Assembly (NCBI RefSeq): GCF_017745275.1 | Contig: NZ_JAGHZS010000002.1 | Span: 793,859-857,858 of the forward strand | Direction: 5' to 3' | Length of the DNA stretch: 64,000 bases | DNA from: Chitinophaga sp. | GTDB taxonomy: Bacteria; Bacteroidota; Bacteroidia; Chitinophagales; Chitinophagaceae | In this document: positions 61,590 through 64,000 of the stretch, in pieces | Position numbering within the stretch: position 1 is the stretch's first letter | Layout of the letters: each line of letters begins with the position of its first letter | Translations under genes and position numbers: made by a program | Notes under the pieces: generated by a model | Seen by the model: only the letters and a program-made list of their open reading frames with translations | Database searches by the model: none | Told to the model about the DNA's origin: nothing

Positions 61590-61684
61590 TGTTGGTTAAT
61601 AATTGTTGATGGAAAGTTTACCCAATACAATGCTGTTAACCGATATTTGGACGGGGAATGGTGCGAACATTTCCCGTTTTTTTT
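61590..61684 (+). ncRNA. Predicted cis-antisense small RNA over the susC leader (PUL 4)
   Basis: About 95 nt, from just after the promoter at 61557-61586 to the T-run at 61677-61684. It is antisense to the leader of the PUL 4 SusC mRNA. Length, promoter position on the susC start codon and terminator position near FecR mirror the PUL 3 element, although the body sequence differs. It resembles DonS-type PUL antisense RNAs of Bacteroides. The 5' end is an estimate. Confidence 0.72.
61652..61684 (+). terminator. Antisense intrinsic terminator in the FecR-SusC gap, PUL 4
   Basis: CGGGGAATG (61652-61660), a 7-nt loop and CATTTCCCG (61668-61676) form a 9-bp hairpin with one G-U pair, then eight T. 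No plus-strand gene ends here. The core pattern (C)CGGGGA-x-G / C-x-TTCCCG(G) is shared with the PUL 3 terminator, with compensated bases near the loop. Confidence 0.82.
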
Positions 61685-61800
61685 CGGTTAAAAGCTTACA
61701 GTTAAAGCTGTTTGTTTACGTTGTTACTATTATGTTTTTGATGTTAAATGAACCTGTCTTTATTTTATTTTGCGCGTCTGGTGTTTAAGTGAATATTTGT

Positions 61801-62856
61801 TTATTGAATCCATATTTTCCCGGCGGCATCTTTATGCCAGGTAAATGATAACGTGGTTTCCAGCGCATTGAGTACCTGTTCCAGGCTTTCCGACTCAAAT
61901 ACGCCACTGAAGTATAATTGCTTTTTACGATTGTCTTTAAATCCGATTTCTACCCCATACCATTCTTCCAGCATTACCGCTACTTTTTCCAGCTCCAGGT
62001 GTTTAAAAGCCAGTTTATTCTGTACCCACGCGGTTTCTGTTAACACGCTGTCCTGTACCGGGCTGAGTTTACTTTTATAAATCACCATCGGTGCCGGCGC
62101 CGCTACAGTATGGGTTTCGGCGGCTACCTGCAACACCGGTACGGTCAGCTTCTCATTTGGTTTGAGCGATACTACCTGGTTGTCTGCATTTTTCAATACT
62201 ACCTCCACGGCGCCCTGTACTAACGAGGTAACGGCGCTGTCTTCCTGCGGATAAGCTCTTATATTAAAAGAAGTGCCTAATACCCTTACCTGGAAAGTTT
62301 TGGTGTGTACCCGGAAAGGGCGCTCTGCATCTGCAGTAACAACAAAAAAGGCTTCTCCTTCCAGCGTTACTTCTCTCGGGGTATGGGCCGCAAATTGTTT
62401 GGGGTAGTCGAGCTTACTGCCGGCATTGAGCCATACCCGCGTGCCGTCAGGCAGCAGCACTTGTGATCGCATCCTTTTTTCCGTGACCATTTGTGCCAGT
62501 GGCGCCGGCTTTTCGGATGGCGATGAATGCCACCACCACGCGCCAACGGCGAGCAGCACCAGCACACTGGCAGCGATGCCTGCATACCATCCCCAGATCC
62601 GGCGTTTCGCCGGTACTTCTATGACAGGCGCCTCTGTTAAGGTTTCCATTCTTAATTGATGCTTCTCCAACAGTTGCTGTACCTGTGAACCAGTATATTG
62701 TTTACCGGCAGGTACCCAGTTTTGTGCAAATACCTCACGGATATAGCTGGCATCAGGATATTGCTGCAGCAACTGCTGCAAGTCCACTGCTTCGTCTTCC
62801 GTTAATAGACCGGCCATTTCGCGGGCCAGTAATGTGTACAGTTTTTCCTGATCCAT
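61801..62856 (-). CDS. FecR-family anti-sigma factor of PUL 4
   Basis: A 351-residue protein from ATG 62856 (MDQEKLYTLLAREMAGLLTEDEA). The short cytoplasmic sigma-binding region is followed by one membrane helix (about 88-105, GWYAGIAASVLVLLAVGAWWW). The periplasmic FecR domain contains QVLLPDGTRVWLNAGSKLDYP and LEGEAFFVV, and a DUF4974 domain (LAFKHLELEKVAVMLEEWYGVEI) closes it. It should hold the ECF sigma encoded 118 bp upstream until the SusC STN domain signals. Confidence 0.95.
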   Translation of the reverse strand: MDQEKLYTLLAREMAGLLTEDEAVDLQQLLQQYPDASYIREVFAQNWVPAGKQYTGSQVQQLLEKHQLRMETLTEAPVIEVPAKRRIWGWYAGIAASVLVLLAVGAWWWHSSPSEKPAPLAQMVTEKRMRSQVLLPDGTRVWLNAGSKLDYPKQFAAHTPREVTLEGEAFFVVTADAERPFRVHTKTFQVRVLGTSFNIRAYPQEDSAVTSLVQGAVEVVLKNADNQVVSLKPNEKLTVPVLQVAAETHTVAAPAPMVIYKSKLSPVQDSVLTETAWVQNKLAFKHLELEKVAVMLEEWYGVEIGFKDNRKKQLYFSGVFESESLEQVLNALETTLSFTWHKDAAGKIWIQ

Positions 62857-62907
62857 AGTTTCAGTTAAGGACAAGTAACGACCTCATTTGATGGGTAAAT
62901 AGTAACT

Positions 62908-62936
62908 TTTGTCCTTCCCATTATTAGAAGGACAAA
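62908..62936. repeat. Inverted repeat at the sigma-FecR junction of PUL 4
   Basis: TTTGTCCTTC (62908-62917) and GAAGGACAAA (62927-62936) form a 10-bp perfect stem with a 9-nt loop, between the sigma stop and the FecR start. No T-run follows on the minus strand. It sits where PUL 3 has its 20-bp palindrome and may tune the sigma to anti-sigma ratio. Confidence 0.6.
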
Positions 62937-62974
62937 TAAACCAATGAAAATTCCCTAAAGGAAAATAAAAAAAG

Positions 62975-63568
62975 TTAAGAATCAATCCGGAGGTAGGTTT
63001 GCGCCGTTTCATCGGAGAGGTCAAAGCGGATGGCCTGGGATATTTTTTTTACGGCAATGGTCAGCTGGGCATCTACTGTTTTGGTAGAAATATTGAGTAG
63101 CTCAGCCACTTCCCGGTAGCTTAAACGGTCTTGTTTGATTAAACGGAAAATCAGCTGGCAGCGGGCCGGCAAACAACGTATCGCTCTTTCAATTTTTTGA
63201 GATACTTCTGCAGACACCATCCCGTTTTCCGCATCCGGTGCAATAGCCAATATATCTGTGTTGATATCATCCAGCGAATGATGCTGATGCCTTTTCTGTT
63301 GCTGCAGGGTGTTAAGCGAAAGATTCTTCGTGCTTACATACAGGTACACCACCGGGTTTTGTACATGTAATAAGTCGTTCCTTTTTTGCCATAAGGTGAG
63401 AAATACATCTGACACAATTTCTTCTGCCAGGTGAAATGAAGATACAATAGAGGCAGAGAAATGAATCAGGCGCGCGCACAGGCTCACATATAATTCATTA
63501 TACGCCTGTATATTGTTTTCATAGCAGATCCCGTGAAAAAGCAATTTTATCTGCTCATTTTCTCTCAT
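62975..63568 (-). CDS. ECF-type sigma factor of PUL 4
   Basis: A 197-residue sigma factor from ATG 63568 (MRENEQIKLLFHGI). The longer frame to 63655 is rejected because a consensus -7 box lies 4 bp upstream of 63568. Region 2 is visible in YNELYVSLCARLIHFSASIV and EEIVSDVFLTLWQKRNDLLHVQNPVVYLYVSTKNL. Region 4 is CLPARCQLIFRLIKQDRLSYREVAELLNISTKTVDAQL. It heads the minus-strand unit sigma-FecR-SusC-SusD-phosphoesterase. Confidence 0.93.
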   Translation of the reverse strand: MRENEQIKLLFHGICYENNIQAYNELYVSLCARLIHFSASIVSSFHLAEEIVSDVFLTLWQKRNDLLHVQNPVVYLYVSTKNLSLNTLQQQKRHQHHSLDDINTDILAIAPDAENGMVSAEVSQKIERAIRCLPARCQLIFRLIKQDRLSYREVAELLNISTKTVDAQLTIAVKKISQAIRFDLSDETAQTYLRIDS

Positions 63569-63572
63569 GGCG

Positions 63573-63580
63573 CAAAAGTA
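63573..63580 (-). promoter_or_regulatory. -7 box immediately before the PUL 4 sigma gene
   Basis: TACTTTTG on the minus strand matches TAnnTTTG and ends 4 bp before the ATG at 63568, predicting a leaderless or nearly leaderless mRNA and fixing the start codon. No clear -33 TTG at 19 bp. Confidence 0.5.
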
Positions 63581-63741
63581 TATAAAAGAGAATAAGTCTT
63601 TTATTAAGTGATTGTTACGTATTTTGGTTGACTGGCGATCTTTTTCATTATTCAACTGAAAGCAATATATACATTTTTTAGATTCCCCGCATATTCCCTT
63701 CTTCTCCGGAAATAAACGTTTTACTTATCTTTACCGGGCTA

Positions 63742-64000
63742 ATGAACGACTCACCCGCTATAAAGCTTTCCGCACTCACCAGTAAAATTCAGCAGGCGCT
63801 CCACAACGTGTTTGCTGAGCAATCGTATTGGGTAGTAGCCGATGTTACCAACCACTCTTTTTACCAGCAAAAAGGATATCATTATTTCGACCTGGTGGAG
63901 AAAGATACCCAGGCTGGAGGCATCGTGGCAAAAGTGGCGGCAGTAGCCTGGGGCAACGGCGCTACACGGATTAAGGAATTTGAAATTGTTACAGGACAAC
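63742..64000 (+). CDS. xseA: Exodeoxyribonuclease VII large subunit, N-terminal part
   Basis: An open frame from ATG 63742 that runs off the window (86 codons visible). It reads KLSALTSKIQQALHNVFAEQ, then SYWVVADVTNHSFYQQKGYHYFDLVEK and AGGIVAKVAAVAWGN, the N-terminal OB-fold of XseA (DNA-binding domain before the catalytic core). Exonuclease VII degrades single-stranded DNA in the cytoplasm with the XseB small subunit. It is divergent from the PUL 4 sigma gene. A near-consensus -7 box (TATCTTTA, 63726-63733) lies 8 bp upstream of the ATG. Confidence 0.9.
   Translation, partial: MNDSPAIKLSALTSKIQQALHNVFAEQSYWVVADVTNHSFYQQKGYHYFDLVEKDTQAGGIVAKVAAVAWGNGATRIKEFEIVTGQ

Overview
The window looks like a chromosomal segment of a Bacteroidota soil or plant-associated glycan degrader, most likely Chitinophagaceae (Chitinophaga-like). 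The reasons are four SusC/SusD pairs, ECF sigma/FecR pairs feeding SusC, several N-terminally lipidated or Sec-exported enzymes, Bacteroidota-type promoters (TTG/TTTG, about 19 bp, TAnnTTTG), weak Shine-Dalgarno signals, and families typical of that group (DUF4349, DUF4846, YXWGXW, RraA, GntP). I found no rRNA, tRNA, insertion sequence, prophage or CRISPR array.

Layout. 1-2.8 kb: tail of a UxaA-type sugar-acid dehydratase, two DinB-like proteins around a GlxA-type regulator, and a small conserved protein. 2.9-9.5 kb: an AraC regulator followed by a compact operon (RraA-type aldolase, GH2 glycosidase, enolase-superfamily sugar-acid dehydratase, SDR dehydrogenase) closed by an intrinsic terminator. 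9.6-10.7 kb: an exported YXWGXW repeat protein on the minus strand. 11.1-19.0 kb: polysaccharide utilisation locus (PUL) 1, SusC-SusD plus two tandem S1 sulfatases. 19.1-31.4 kb: PUL 2, a DeoR regulator divergent from SusC-SusD-GH20 hexosaminidase-GntP permease-RidA-sugar kinase-M19 dipeptidase, which reads as an amino-sugar / amino-sugar-acid pathway. 31.5-36.7 kb: ABC ATPase, YrdB, SGNH hydrolase, a sigma factor paired with a probable membrane-spanning anti-sigma protein, a lipoprotein with HPGDTIPH repeats, and YhcH. 36.8-47.4 kb: PUL 3, ECF sigma-FecR-SusC-SusD-arylsulfotransferase-TsdA-like dihaem cytochrome-Gfo/Idh. 47.4-55.3 kb: a dead transporter remnant and housekeeping or hypothetical genes. 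55.3-63.6 kb (minus strand): PUL 4, ECF sigma-FecR-SusC-SusD-metallophosphoesterase. The right edge carries the start of xseA.

The most striking non-coding structure is at the FecR-SusC junction of PUL 3 and PUL 4. At both loci the opposite strand has a consensus promoter (TTTG or TTG, exactly 19 bp, TAGATTTG or TACATTTG) overlapping the susC start codon. About 95 bp further along the same strand lies a canonical hairpin plus T-run terminator. This predicts two cis-antisense small RNAs over the susC leaders, resembling DonS of Bacteroides fragilis.

A second hidden layer is a family of long near-perfect intergenic palindromes. Their arms are built from tandem CTTTNNG heptads and their innermost stem bases covary between copies; at two loci the arms have become the 3' end of a coding sequence. 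Other observations worth testing are a perfect TGTGA-N6-TCACA site about 40 bp upstream of a predicted start site next to a Crp/Fnr gene, an 18-bp palindrome in the DeoR/SusC divergent region, and a candidate envelope-spanning anti-sigma factor.
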